A stretch of 64,000 nucleotides of DNA from Archaeoglobus sp. UBA234 (GTDB lineage: Archaea > Halobacteriota > Archaeoglobi > Archaeoglobales > Archaeoglobaceae), in assembly GCA_002494625.1 (NCBI GenBank), contig DACH01000016.1, forward strand, positions 62,001 through 126,000. Direction: 5' to 3'. Within the stretch, counting starts at the first letter, position 1. The number at the start of each line of letters is the position of its first letter. The translations under genes and the position numbers were made by a program. The notes under the pieces are model-generated. The model was not told the DNA's origin. It did not search any database and worked only from the letters and a program-made list of their open reading frames with translations. Positions 17,626 to 26,735 of the stretch are shown here, piece by piece.

Positions 17626-17720
17626 TCTTCAATCGGTTTGGGTACAGAGGGATCAAACAGGGGATAACCTAAGGAAATCAGAGACTTAATGTTGTCGATA
17701 TAGTGATAGTCATCGAAATT
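17607..17720 (-). pseudogene. possible relic coding fragment (37 codons, no start)
   Basis: On the minus strand a frame of 37 codons without ATG, bounded by stops, encodes a protein-like tail. It contains DDYHYIDNIKSLISLGYPLF and ends in PIEDYLCGG. It overlaps the last codons of rfbC and lies in an otherwise empty region. It has no start codon and cannot be a gene as it stands. It may be the 3' end of a lost gene, or chance. I do not recognise the family. Confidence 0.25.
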
Positions 17721-17925
17721 TTATTACTTTAGGAAAAACCTCATTTTAGGATTTTATTTATCTTCAAGCAAAACATTTTGGCAGTTCAGGTATCTGATAA
17801 ATGGGTATGGTGAAAAGTCAATAATAAAGAGTCAATAAGCAAAGTTAATAGACAATACAAAAAAGCTTAAAGAGTTGGGAGCATTGAGTTAGGAATATAG
17901 TTGAATAAAGGAATGGTGACGGGTC
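17626..17925. other. 300-bp intergenic region before the flippase
   Basis: The stretch is AT-rich and holds no intact gene. Its first 95 bp contains the relic-like frame on the minus strand described separately. The rest has short purine-rich runs and near the end GGTGACGGGTC, the ribosome-binding region of the flippase. No inverted repeat or RNA fold stood out by eye. Confidence 0.6.
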
Positions 17926-19455
17926 TTGGATGAAGTTAACAGGGCTTTACAGGGGATTGCGAGAGGAACGGGAATAATATTTTTCGGAACGATTATTTCA
18001 TTAATTTTCGGTTTTATCACAAGAGTGGTTGTAGCCAGACATTTTCTCCCTTCAGACTACGGGATCTATGCCATATCTTTGACAATCCTGAACATTGCGG
18101 TTGTGATCGCAACAGTTGGCATTCCCGCAGGGTTGCCGAGAGAGATAGCGTACAATCTGGAAAAAGATAGAAAAAAGGTTGAGCAAATAAAATCTTCTTC
18201 CTTCTTTTTGGTTTTGCTCACCAGTATTGCTTTATTCTCCCTCATGTTCTTAGGTGTGGGAAAAATTGCAGAGATTTTTGATGAGGAGAGTCTGGATTAT
18301 TCTTTGAGGTTGATGGCTATTGCCCTCCCCTTCATGAGTATAAGTGGTGTTATTATAGCCATCTCAAGAGGATTTGGGAGAGTTAAAGAGCAGTTATACT
18401 TTCAGAATTTGCTCAATCCCTTCCTTTTTCTATCCTCGGTTATAGTTATCGTCGCAACGAGTTCTCAGTTCATCACAATTTTCTACGCCTATGTTCTGGC
18501 GGTAACTCTAACATCTCTCATATTACTCTCTTACTCTCTAAGAATCGATGTCCTGAAAATCACCCTCAATATCGATCTTGGAGTGGTAAAAAAGCTCGTG
18601 GTTTTTTCATTCCCACTGTTCATATCCTCGGTTCTGACATTTCTGGTGACTTGGGCAGATACACTGATGCTGGGTTACTTCAAAAATGCTGAAATTGTTG
18701 GTATTTATAATTCTGCAGTTCCACTGGCTCAATTGATTCCGCTTTTCCTAAACTCCGCAGGCTACATATATATGCCTGTTGCATCAAGCCTGTATGCAAG
18801 AGGGAAGCTTGCAGAGATGAGGAGAACTTACCAGATTCTGACGAAATGGATATTCCTGTTTACACTCCCAATTTTCAGCATAATGTTTCTTTTTCCAGAG
18901 GCAACCATAAGCTTCTTTTTCGGTGAACGATATCTCTGGGCGGGGAATGCTTTAAGAATTTTGAGTCTTGGGTTTATGTTTCACAGTTTCGTTGGTATGA
19001 ATGGCATAAGCTTGATAGTCACTGGCGAGAGCAACTTCATTCTGGTATCAAATATTGTAGTTACTGGATTGAATATACTCCTGAACATTCTATTGATCCC
19101 CATCTACGGGATGGAGGGTGCTGCTACAGCCACTGCTGTTTCGTATATTGCTGGCAATACATTGATATCCTCTAAATTATACAGAAAAACAAAGATACAT
19201 CCGTTCAGCCTGAATTATATCAAGCCCTTGTTGATCAGTTTTGCTCTACTGATTATGATTCAGATGCTCCATCTGGAAATAACCAGCATATGGTTTGCGA
19301 TTCCAATCCTCGTGGTCTTTCTCATTGTTTACTTTCTCCTCGTGTTGTTCAGTAAGAGTGTTGACAAGGAGGATGTAGAACTGTTTCTTGCAGTAGAAAG
19401 AAAACTCGGGATTGAAATGGAAATAGTAAAAAAGATATTAAGAAGGTTCGTTTAG
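17926..19455 (+). CDS. Wzx-type polysaccharide flippase (MOP superfamily)
   Basis: A 509-residue membrane protein with about 12-14 helices and the Polysacc_synt N-terminal pattern (GIARGTGIIFFGTIISLIFG, then RHFLPSDYGIYA). Family members flip lipid-linked oligosaccharides across the membrane. The start is TTG, six bases after GGTGAC. It reads in the same direction as the sugar-nucleotide operon, 300 bp after it, and probably exports the glycan built by the glycosyltransferases encoded at 21-29 kb, before transfer by AglB. Which lipid-linked substrate it moves is unknown. Confidence 0.9.
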   Translation: MDEVNRALQGIARGTGIIFFGTIISLIFGFITRVVVARHFLPSDYGIYAISLTILNIAVVIATVGIPAGLPREIAYNLEKDRKKVEQIKSSSFFLVLLTSIALFSLMFLGVGKIAEIFDEESLDYSLRLMAIALPFMSISGVIIAISRGFGRVKEQLYFQNLLNPFLFLSSVIVIVATSSQFITIFYAYVLAVTLTSLILLSYSLRIDVLKITLNIDLGVVKKLVVFSFPLFISSVLTFLVTWADTLMLGYFKNAEIVGIYNSAVPLAQLIPLFLNSAGYIYMPVASSLYARGKLAEMRRTYQILTKWIFLFTLPIFSIMFLFPEATISFFFGERYLWAGNALRILSLGFMFHSFVGMNGISLIVTGESNFILVSNIVVTGLNILLNILLIPIYGMEGAATATAVSYIAGNTLISSKLYRKTKIHPFSLNYIKPLLISFALLIMIQMLHLEITSIWFAIPILVVFLIVYFLLVLFSKSVDKEDVELFLAVERKLGIEMEIVKKILRRFV

Positions 19456-19565
19456 ATTTCGGAATGTTTTTAAGAATCGAGTTAATAACATGCAGGCCTT
19501 TTACTCTTTTCTTCATTTTTTAACCGCAGATAAATCTACTGTAAATGTATAAGGGCTAATAGGGT

Positions 19566-19688
19566 TTGGCAAGCAATAGTAAGCCTCCCGTGATTTTACC
19601 CCACTTATCGCATTTGCCAGATATTTTCAAAATGTTAAATCTCTATCGGGCTGACATCAACTACTCCACTATGGACTGGTTAACTTAG
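19566..19688 (+). pseudogene. possible relic coding fragment (40 codons)
   Basis: In the 274-bp gap between the flippase and the phosphatase-like gene, a frame bounded by stops can be read from a TTG at 19566. It includes PPVILPHLSHLPDIFKML and ends with YSTMDWLT. There is no ribosome-binding site. The composition is protein-like, but the family is not recognised, so it may be a gene relic or a chance frame. The rest of the gap shows nothing I can name. Confidence 0.2.
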
Positions 19689-19729
19689 CACCCACAGTTC
19701 TAAAACTCTTAATTAGAATGAAGGTTTAT

Positions 19730-21325
19730 TCAGATTTTGCCTTTTAGCTTTAACTCTTTAATCTTAGCTTTTAGCTTTTCTTCTTCACTTTTCCGTTCGT
19801 AATAGCTTGGATCTACATAAACAGGTTCCCTTTTTACGAATTCTGAGTCAGATTCGAATATCTCCATCAGAACTCTGCCATCCATGTCGTTCGGGATTGG
19901 TAAGCCGAAGATGTGAAGGATTGTTGGAGCTATGTCGTAGATTTTTGCATTTATTTTGTTGCCCCTCTTAATACCAGATCCGTATGCGAGGAAAATGCCA
20001 TTTAACCTATGTGATCCTGTATGCCTCGTCGAAAACGGTTTCTCTTCAAATAATGGTCTGGTAAAATCCTCCACTATAACACATCTCCAATCATCTATCG
20101 TAAACACGATATCCGGCAATAGATTGCAGTACTCCCCACTGTAGAGTTTCTCAGGCTCATATATCTGGATTTTTACATCCTTTTTAATATCCTCGCCAAT
20201 ATTTTGTAAATCATACAATAGCTTAGATTTTATTTCTTCCCTCTCCTTACTGTTTTTCGCGTTTATGTAAATGGCACCGAAAGGTATCGTGTGACCCAAG
20301 CAATAAGCCTTACTTTTCTCGAAATCTATTTCATCGATAAGATCAGTTCTCAATGCGTCACCAACTTTTTCTCTGGCTTTAGATGGGATAATTCTTCTAA
20401 TTCGTCTCGGTAAGAGCACATGCAATAATTTATTGAGAATTTTCTTTAAATTCTCCCAGAATTTTGTTTTTTTAACCATATATCCTTTTATCTCAAGCCA
20501 TTTAGCCAGATTAAATACCTCATCATTTGATCCAAATCCGTGATCTGAGACGAGGAAAATTAGAGCATAATCCCCGATCTCCTTTAAGAGTTCGCCAAGA
20601 ATGGCATCTATTTTCCGCCAGAATTCAATAAATTCTTGCCTATATCTCGAAGAGACTCTTGGATCATATAACGGGTGATTTCTGTCGATATGTTTCCACA
20701 TTATATGCTGTACCCAGTCTGTAACCGAAAAAACCAGAAAAAGAGCATCCCATTCTTTACTTCGAACAATGTGATATACAACTTTTTCAAATTTGCTCAA
20801 AAATGTATAGAGGTCTTGAATAAACATGTCCAAGTCATTATATTTTTCATCATGATAGTCAATATAGATTTCGTATTCTCCAGCTATCTGTTCCAATTCC
20901 CGTTTGAGAGAGGAGGGATATGATATCTCATCTTCTGGTGATGCTCCCAATCCCGAAACCATAAATCCGTTGATTTTATATGGTGGAAACAACATCGGGT
21001 AATTAAAAACCCCTATTTTTTTACCTAATTTGCCTAGATAATCCCAGAAGGAGTGCCTTTTAAAGTCATCTGAGTTTGTCGGATAAAGATTGTACGATTC
21101 ATCTTTTCTGTTCAGAAAATCAATTATTCCTGTTTTACCGGGGGTTTTTCCTGTTGCCAAGGATACCCAAGCTCCACCGGTTACTGGAGGTATGGTTGAC
21201 TCCACAATTCCGTGCGTTCCGTTCTCGATTAATTTTTTCAGTGTAGGTAGCTTATCTTCTATTACCGAGGGCATTAAAACATCCCAGGTTGCTCCATCCA
21301 ATCCGATAATCAGGAGCTTTTGCAT
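19730..21325 (-). CDS. alkaline phosphatase superfamily hydrolase (nucleotide pyrophosphatase/phosphodiesterase type)
   Basis: A 531-residue protein of the type I phosphodiesterase / AP3A-hydrolase family. Metal and nucleophile sites visible are IIGLDGATWD (residues 5-14), the PPVTGGAW nucleophile segment near 42, TDWVQHIMW near 200, VSDHGFG near 265 and TRHTGSHRLNG near 452. No signal peptide is seen, so it is probably cytoplasmic. It starts two bases after the aminotransferase stop and is the last gene of a four-gene minus-strand group. It may cleave a nucleotide-sugar or lipid-phosphate bond in glycan synthesis; the true substrate is unknown. Confidence 0.85.
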   Translation of the reverse strand: MQKLLIIGLDGATWDVLMPSVIEDKLPTLKKLIENGTHGIVESTIPPVTGGAWVSLATGKTPGKTGIIDFLNRKDESYNLYPTNSDDFKRHSFWDYLGKLGKKIGVFNYPMLFPPYKINGFMVSGLGASPEDEISYPSSLKRELEQIAGEYEIYIDYHDEKYNDLDMFIQDLYTFLSKFEKVVYHIVRSKEWDALFLVFSVTDWVQHIMWKHIDRNHPLYDPRVSSRYRQEFIEFWRKIDAILGELLKEIGDYALIFLVSDHGFGSNDEVFNLAKWLEIKGYMVKKTKFWENLKKILNKLLHVLLPRRIRRIIPSKAREKVGDALRTDLIDEIDFEKSKAYCLGHTIPFGAIYINAKNSKEREEIKSKLLYDLQNIGEDIKKDVKIQIYEPEKLYSGEYCNLLPDIVFTIDDWRCVIVEDFTRPLFEEKPFSTRHTGSHRLNGIFLAYGSGIKRGNKINAKIYDIAPTILHIFGLPIPNDMDGRVLMEIFESDSEFVKREPVYVDPSYYERKSEEEKLKAKIKELKLKGKI

Positions 21326-21326
21326 C

Positions 21327-22436
21327 CTATCCCTTGACAGTATCTTTGATTATATCGATAATTTTTTCTATCGTACTTATGTTCAGATCGGGATACAGTG
21401 GAAGACACAACACTCTATTGGACACATCTATAGCGTTTTTTAGGTTGTATTTTATACAATAATCTTCTCCTTTCTTCGTGAAATAGTCAAAATTTGGTGT
21501 TAGGGGGTAGAAGTACTTCCTCGGTTTGATATTATTTTTCGCAAGTTCTGAATAAACTCGATCTCTCTCCTCTCTGCGTTCAAACAACACTGGCATGTAT
21601 GCATAGTTATATTTAGAGGCTATTATCTTCTGAAAAGCAACACACATTTCGCTCAGCCTCTCTTTGTAAAGCTCGTAAATCATCTTTCTTCGCTGAATTC
21701 TATCAACAATATCTTCCAGATTGCAGAGACCCATGGCAGCCTGAAATTCATTCATTTTGGCATTTGTGCCTACGAGAAGCGTCTCCTCTTCAGATTTGAT
21801 CCCATGATTTCTCAGCAACTCAACCTTCTCGTGAAGAGCATCATCATCAACCACAACCGCCCCCCCTTCAATCGTATGGAAAATTTTTGTTGCATGAAAA
21901 CTCAGAGTTGATAAATTCCCATAACAAAGTACCGATTTATTCTTGTACTCAACACCAAAAGCATGTGCAGCATCGTAAATCAATTTTAGATTATATTCTT
22001 CTGCTATTTTTTCCAATTCCTCAACATAACAGGGATTGCCATATGTATGAACCGCAAGAATTGCACTGGTGTCCTTTGTTACTTTCCTTTCCACATCACT
22101 TGGATCTATGTTGAATGTCTCTGGATCTATATCAGCGAAGACTGGTGATAAACCTTCCCATATTATTGCATTTGTGGTTGCTGCAAATGTAAATGGTGTT
22201 GTAATAACTTCTCCTTTGAGGTCGAATACTTTCAGTGCAATATGTAGGGCTAATGTACCATTACAAACAACTGCAATATTTTTAACCCCTAAGCAGTCCC
22301 TTAACTTTTTCTCGAATAGTTGAACGAGTTCACCATTGTTCGTTAGCCACCTATTTTTCCAGATTATTTCAAGATATTTTACATACCTCTCAAGAGGTGG
22401 TAAATCCGGTTTAGTAACAGTTATTATCTCCTTCAT
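21327..22436 (-). CDS. DegT/DnrJ/EryC1/StrS family sugar aminotransferase
   Basis: A 369-residue PLP enzyme that aminates keto-sugars of nucleotide sugars. The PLP lysine is in LSFHATKIFHTIEGG near 187, VYDAAHAFG near 155 holds the PLP-ring Asp, and TTPFTFAATTNAI near 80 is the N-terminal family motif. The ATG overlaps the stop of the upstream gene (ATGA). Together with the PglD-like acetyltransferase two genes upstream it could make an N-acetylated amino-deoxy sugar, as PglE and PglD do in bacteria. Confidence 0.92.
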   Translation of the reverse strand: MKEIITVTKPDLPPLERYVKYLEIIWKNRWLTNNGELVQLFEKKLRDCLGVKNIAVVCNGTLALHIALKVFDLKGEVITTPFTFAATTNAIIWEGLSPVFADIDPETFNIDPSDVERKVTKDTSAILAVHTYGNPCYVEELEKIAEEYNLKLIYDAAHAFGVEYKNKSVLCYGNLSTLSFHATKIFHTIEGGAVVVDDDALHEKVELLRNHGIKSEEETLLVGTNAKMNEFQAAMGLCNLEDIVDRIQRRKMIYELYKERLSEMCVAFQKIIASKYNYAYMPVLFERREERDRVYSELAKNNIKPRKYFYPLTPNFDYFTKKGEDYCIKYNLKNAIDVSNRVLCLPLYPDLNISTIEKIIDIIKDTVKG

Positions 22437-23584
22437 GGGTATGTGTACACCCCCTTGTAGAATAATTCCAGATTTTTAAGATACTTTTCATAGTTGTAAT
22501 ATTTACTTGCCAACTTAAATTGCTCATTTTGGTACTCTGTGTAAGATGTTTCGTTATCGAGAGTCTCAATGTCTTCACATATCCTCTCAGCCATTTCTTC
22601 ATAGCTTCCATATACAGTCCTAAGGGCTTTAAAATCTTCTGTAAAGAAATCAGGATTATGTGTCGCAAAACTTATACCCCCACTGAAGATAGTCTCCACG
22701 AAATAACCATCCAATCCCTCACCAAAGGTTATTGCCCATTTGGCGTCCGAGATCAGTTTTTTGTACTCCTCATACGATATATTTTTAATAATTCTTATTT
22801 TTAACTGAGGAAATCGTTTTTTGATTGTATTCAAAATTTCCATCTTTTTCGAGTGGTAATCAGGAGATACAGTTAACAAGTCTCTTTTTTTATCATATTC
22901 TTTTCTCTCATAAAATTCTGGACTGACATAAGTAGAAAGTTTATGCAAAGGAAATCCTAACTTTTTCCGCAGATCGAGTGTAGTATATGCTTCATGAGCG
23001 GTTGTAGCTGTTAATTTCCCCAATTCAATTTTTTTTAGATGCTCAATGTGCCTGATATTACTCTGTAAAGTTCCTATATGTTGGATTAGAATATTTATAT
23101 GTACATTTTGTATTCTTTGAAGTCTCAATATGTCTTCTTTCGATAGGTTCTCAACAAATATAGGCAGATTACCAATCGTCACATGAATAATCAGATTTTG
23201 TAAATTTTCAAAATAGGATAAAACCTGAGAAAAGCCGAACACATAATCCCGAAAGTTGAATTTAGTATATTTCAACAATAATGGGTCTTTTGGCAATGTG
23301 CACATGAGAACTTCCGCATTATGTATACTTTCGAGATTTTTAGTCCCGAGATAGTGATGATAAATCGCCAATATCATGCCGTTAACAATATCTTGTCCCG
23401 GGGTTAGAAAAATAATTAAATTCTCGGTTTCATGAGAAAAATTGTGTCTTAACAATTTCGTTTGAATTCTTCCAATTCTGAAATCATTTATTGATCTGCG
23501 AGTACTTATCAATCCATTATACATCACTCTTGCAAGCGGTCTGAGTGGTTCAGGTATAATTCTGCTTAACTTTTCTTGAATCAT
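22433..23584 (-). CDS. probable glycosyltransferase, GT-B-like, unassigned family
   Basis: About 383 residues with no membrane helix. The C-terminal half has a GT-B-like layout: YEEYKKLISDAKWAITFGEGLDG near 285, then YFVETIFSGGISFATHNP, where a conserved Glu contacts the donor in GT4-like enzymes. The N-terminal half (LIIFLTPGQDIVNGMIL) is not recognised. I place the start at the ATG overlapping the acetyltransferase stop; a TTG 15 bases upstream is the alternative. Its position between sugar-modifying genes supports a transferase role, but the family assignment is an inference. Confidence 0.6.
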   Translation of the reverse strand: MIQEKLSRIIPEPLRPLARVMYNGLISTRRSINDFRIGRIQTKLLRHNFSHETENLIIFLTPGQDIVNGMILAIYHHYLGTKNLESIHNAEVLMCTLPKDPLLLKYTKFNFRDYVFGFSQVLSYFENLQNLIIHVTIGNLPIFVENLSKEDILRLQRIQNVHINILIQHIGTLQSNIRHIEHLKKIELGKLTATTAHEAYTTLDLRKKLGFPLHKLSTYVSPEFYERKEYDKKRDLLTVSPDYHSKKMEILNTIKKRFPQLKIRIIKNISYEEYKKLISDAKWAITFGEGLDGYFVETIFSGGISFATHNPDFFTEDFKALRTVYGSYEEMAERICEDIETLDNETSYTEYQNEQFKLASKYYNYEKYLKNLELFYKGVYTYP

Positions 23585-24243
23585 ATCATTCTTCTCCAAT
23601 CATGCTCGGTTAGTTTTTTTATAGGTTTCGCCGGAACTCCAACAGCCAGAACATTGTCTGGAATATCCTTTGTTACAACTGCTCCTGCACCGATAAAGCA
23701 CCTATTACCTATACTCACATTTGGAACTACCGCAGCACCCGTACCAATAAAACATTCATCGCCGATGGAGACTCTACCAGATACATTGACTCCGGGAGAA
23801 ATGTTCGTATATTTGCCGATGGTTACATCATGTCCGATCGTACAGTCCAGATTTATGATTGTAAAGTCACCAATGGATACCTGAGTTGTAATTATGTTTC
23901 CTGCACAGATTATACAACCTTCTCCGATTTCAACCCATCTTGATTTCACAACATTGGGGTGGATTATAGTGTCATAATCATAACCAAGTTTCTTCGTGTA
24001 CTCAATCAATTTTTTTCTTAATGGAGTCCCGATCCCACAAATGAGTTTGATGTTTTTCCTATCTGAATTTTCCAATACAGATATATCGTAAATCGGTTTA
24101 TCATTCAATAGCTCTCCTTCTCTCGTACAATTTTCTTCTAAAAAACCGAGTACATCATTTTCCCTCCCCGAATCGATATAGACATTCAATACCTCTCTCG
24201 CAAATCCACCAGCACCTATTATATATATTTTATTCCCACTCAT
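23581..24243 (-). CDS. PglD/NeuD-like sugar O- or N-acyltransferase
   Basis: About 220 residues. An N-terminal Rossmann-like part (KIYIIGAGGFAREVLNVY) is followed by a left-handed beta-helix of hexapeptide repeats (about 90-200; for example CFIGTGAAVVPNVSIGNRC). PglD/NeuD proteins transfer acetyl from acetyl-CoA to amino sugars or sialic-acid-like sugars. The ATG at 24243 lies eight bases after GGGTGA; the GTG at 24255 is less well placed. It is the first gene of the four-gene minus-strand group and is coupled by ATGA overlap to the next. Confidence 0.9.
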   Translation of the reverse strand: MSGNKIYIIGAGGFAREVLNVYIDSGRENDVLGFLEENCTREGELLNDKPIYDISVLENSDRKNIKLICGIGTPLRKKLIEYTKKLGYDYDTIIHPNVVKSRWVEIGEGCIICAGNIITTQVSIGDFTIINLDCTIGHDVTIGKYTNISPGVNVSGRVSIGDECFIGTGAAVVPNVSIGNRCFIGAGAVVTKDIPDNVLAVGVPAKPIKKLTEHDWRRMI

Positions 24244-24346
24244 ATGTATTTTCACCCATTGCGGATGTACAGGAATTACAACAAACTCACATGTTTGGTT
24301 ATTTGGTGTTTAATATTTAAGAATTGTCCTGAAATATGGAAGATGG

Positions 24347-24362
24347 GCTGTTCTACAACAGC
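24347..24362. repeat. short hairpin in divergent intergenic region
   Basis: GCTGTT-CTAC-AACAGC is a perfect 6-bp inverted repeat with a 4-base loop, in the 293-bp region between the divergently read acetyltransferase and glycosyltransferase genes. It has no T-run, so it is not a standard terminator. The rest of the region is AT-rich and holds no gene I can support. Confidence 0.4.
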
Positions 24363-24507
24363 ATTATTGCCCTTAGCGACTAAAATGTAAAACTATCTTT
24401 CAGAAGTATTGTTTTAGACCATACCCAGTCCTGAAAAATAAGGTATTAGAATAATAATAACGGTAAATAATTTCGGAAAAATGCTGAAATGATTTTTGCA
24501 GAAAGAA

Positions 24508-24516
24508 TAATATAAA
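24508..24516 (+). promoter_or_regulatory. TATA box of the GT2 gene
   Basis: An AATAATATAAACC stretch lies about 21-30 nt before the GTG at 24537, with no Shine-Dalgarno site between. This fits a leaderless mRNA starting at GTG. Confidence 0.5.
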
Positions 24517-24536
24517 CCATAATTAGATCAAAATTA

Positions 24537-25583
24537 GTGACTTCACCCAGAATATCAATCATAATCCTCAACTGGAACGGATGGAAAGACACTGTAGAGT
24601 GCTTGGAATCCCTTTACCAGGTCACCTATCCAAATTATGATGTCGTAGTTATCGATAATGGTTCAGAAGATGATTCGATAAAAAAGATCAAAGAATACTG
24701 CAAAGGTAAATTAAAGGTTAATTCTAGGTTCTTCGAATACAACCCGAGAAATAAACCAATTAAAGTTTTTGAGATCGATGAGAGGGAGTCAAAGCTTGGA
24801 AAGTTCAACCGTCCGCTCTACGAGAAATATGATCCAAACAGAAGGTTAATTCTAATAAAAAACAGAGGTAATTACGGCTTTACCGGAGGAAACAACACAG
24901 GGATGAAATTTGTCCTGAGCGTTCTAAATCCTGATTTTGTTCTGCTACTTAACAACGACATTGTTACCGATCCAAATTTTTTGAGTGAACTTATTAAAGC
25001 TGTCGAAACTGACATAAAAACTGGAATAGCTGGTCCCAAGATATATTACTACGACAGCAACGGAAGAACAAATATAATTAACTTCACAGGCGCAGATCTA
25101 ATCCCGTGGAAAGGATCCGAGAAAAGATACGGGGTGGATGAAGAAGATAACGGGCAATGGGATAAAACAATGAGTGTTGATAAAATTGAGGGTTCATGCA
25201 TGCTAATCAGAAAAGATGTAATTGAGAGAGTCGGATTCTTTGATGAATCCTTTTTTTGCTACTGGGAAGAGACTGATCTGTGTATCCGCGCGAAAAAAGA
25301 AGGTTACAAACTTATATATGTTCCCAATGCAAAGATCTGGCACAAAATTGCTGTATCAAGTATGGGGATGCTCAGCCCCTTCTACATCTATCATATCACA
25401 CGAAACAAATTCTTTTTCCTGCGAAAAAATTACCCGGGAATGTTAAGAGCTCATCTATTTTATTTTTTACTCTGGGAATTCTGGTTTAATCTCGGAAGAC
25501 TTCTGATGTATCGCAGAAATTTAAATGCTTTCCACTCCTACCTGAAAGGTGTTCTGAGTGGTTTATTCCAGCGGGAATATTAA
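24537..25583 (+). CDS. family 2 glycosyltransferase (rhamnosyltransferase-like)
   Basis: A 348-residue GT-A enzyme. ISIIILNWNGWKDTVECL at the start, VVIDNGSEDDS near 40 and LLLNNDIVTDP near 138 (the DxD-like metal site) are typical of GT2 rhamnosyltransferases. EGSCMLIRKDVIERVGFFDE near 220, followed by EETDLCIR, completes the family pattern. A hydrophobic C-terminal stretch near 300-325 may attach it to the membrane. The GTG start is probably leaderless. It could use the dTDP-deoxysugar made by the operon at 12.9-17.6 kb. Confidence 0.9.
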   Translation: MTSPRISIIILNWNGWKDTVECLESLYQVTYPNYDVVVIDNGSEDDSIKKIKEYCKGKLKVNSRFFEYNPRNKPIKVFEIDERESKLGKFNRPLYEKYDPNRRLILIKNRGNYGFTGGNNTGMKFVLSVLNPDFVLLLNNDIVTDPNFLSELIKAVETDIKTGIAGPKIYYYDSNGRTNIINFTGADLIPWKGSEKRYGVDEEDNGQWDKTMSVDKIEGSCMLIRKDVIERVGFFDESFFCYWEETDLCIRAKKEGYKLIYVPNAKIWHKIAVSSMGMLSPFYIYHITRNKFFFLRKNYPGMLRAHLFYFLLWEFWFNLGRLLMYRRNLNAFHSYLKGVLSGLFQREY

Positions 25584-25595
25584 AGAATTGAAGTA

Positions 25596-26735
25596 TTACT
25601 CGATGTTTCCAAGAATACGACTTAAAGCAGAACCAATAACATTCCATTCATATTTTCTCTCAAGTAATTTTTTTCCATTATATCCGAGTTTCTTTCTTAT
25701 TTTTGGATTCAGAACCAGATTCTCAATCTCTTTTATAAATTTTTCATCCACACCTCTCAGGACTACTGCATGAACCTTGTTTTTCAATTCAATCCCTTCA
25801 GCACCCACCTCAGTTGCAACCACCGGCAAACCATATGCTAAATAATCAAAAAACTTCAGTTTTGTACCTCCCCCTCTTTTCAAAGGCAAAATTGCCAGAT
25901 CAGCAGAACACAGGAATTCTTTCATATTTTTGATGTAGCCTTCAGATTTGCAATTCTTTTCCTCAAACTCAGGTACGCCTGTGCCCCCTACTCTAAAGAT
26001 TACATTTTTCAGTTCTATACCCTTCGACACGTAATCTTTAATGATCTCTATTGCCTCCTTGTTTGGGGGGTGACTGTATGAACCGTGAAATACTACAACG
26101 ATTCCTGAATTTACTTTCCTTCTATCCATGCAGTCGCCTAATTCTCCAACCTCCGATCCAGATGGTATAACTGCAATATTTTCTAACCCACCGTATACAT
26201 CAAAAAACATCTTTTTATCTTTATGACTTACTGCAGAGACCACATCTGATAATCTTAGAGCCAAATTTTCAATTACTCTGATATATTTCTTCAAAATCAT
26301 CCTTTCGATTGGTGAAAGAACGTCTTTAATGACTTCCCGCACAAAAAATGATTCGACATTATGTGCATCATACCAGATCAGAAAATCTTTTGAAAATATC
26401 TTTTTGAGGAGGTACGTGATAAAAACCCCTGAAGGGTGCGAAAAGTAGAGCATGTCAGGAGCACCACTCTTGATTAGTTTTGTCATATTCCATATATAAC
26501 TTATACTAAAATCTCTCAGCACCGGAAACTTTCTGCGTAAAATTCTGAAATCGCTATAGATATAGACATTGGTGGCTAAAAGAGTGTCAGCTTCATTAAG
26601 ATGGTCTTTTTCCTCCAGAACCTGTATTTCATGTCCCTGTTTTTTCAATTCCACAGCTAAATTGAGTATTCTATTCTGTCCACCAGTTTTAGGATGTGTT
26701 AAGCCAGTGAAATTGGGAACTATCAGGATTTTCAT
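25596..26735 (-). CDS. family 4 glycosyltransferase (GT-B)
   Basis: A 379-residue retaining glycosyltransferase. NLTGLTHPKTGG-type acceptor residues stand near the N-terminus (FTGLTHPKTGGQNRIL), and the C-terminal donor site has SADLAILPLKRGGGTKLKFFDYLAYGLPVVAT across about 295-326. The ATG overlaps the stop of the upstream glycosyltransferase by four bases. It is the last of three consecutive GT4 genes that probably extend one oligosaccharide. The sugar donor is unknown. Confidence 0.9.
   Translation of the reverse strand: MKILIVPNFTGLTHPKTGGQNRILNLAVELKKQGHEIQVLEEKDHLNEADTLLATNVYIYSDFRILRRKFPVLRDFSISYIWNMTKLIKSGAPDMLYFSHPSGVFITYLLKKIFSKDFLIWYDAHNVESFFVREVIKDVLSPIERMILKKYIRVIENLALRLSDVVSAVSHKDKKMFFDVYGGLENIAVIPSGSEVGELGDCMDRRKVNSGIVVVFHGSYSHPPNKEAIEIIKDYVSKGIELKNVIFRVGGTGVPEFEEKNCKSEGYIKNMKEFLCSADLAILPLKRGGGTKLKFFDYLAYGLPVVATEVGAEGIELKNKVHAVVLRGVDEKFIKEIENLVLNPKIRKKLGYNGKKLLERKYEWNVIGSALSRILGNIE

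Noticed and set aside
24256..24536. Insertion-sequence remnant in the divergent gap
   Set aside because: Only one 6-bp hairpin is present. There are no terminal inverted repeats, target duplication or transposase fragment that I can identify.
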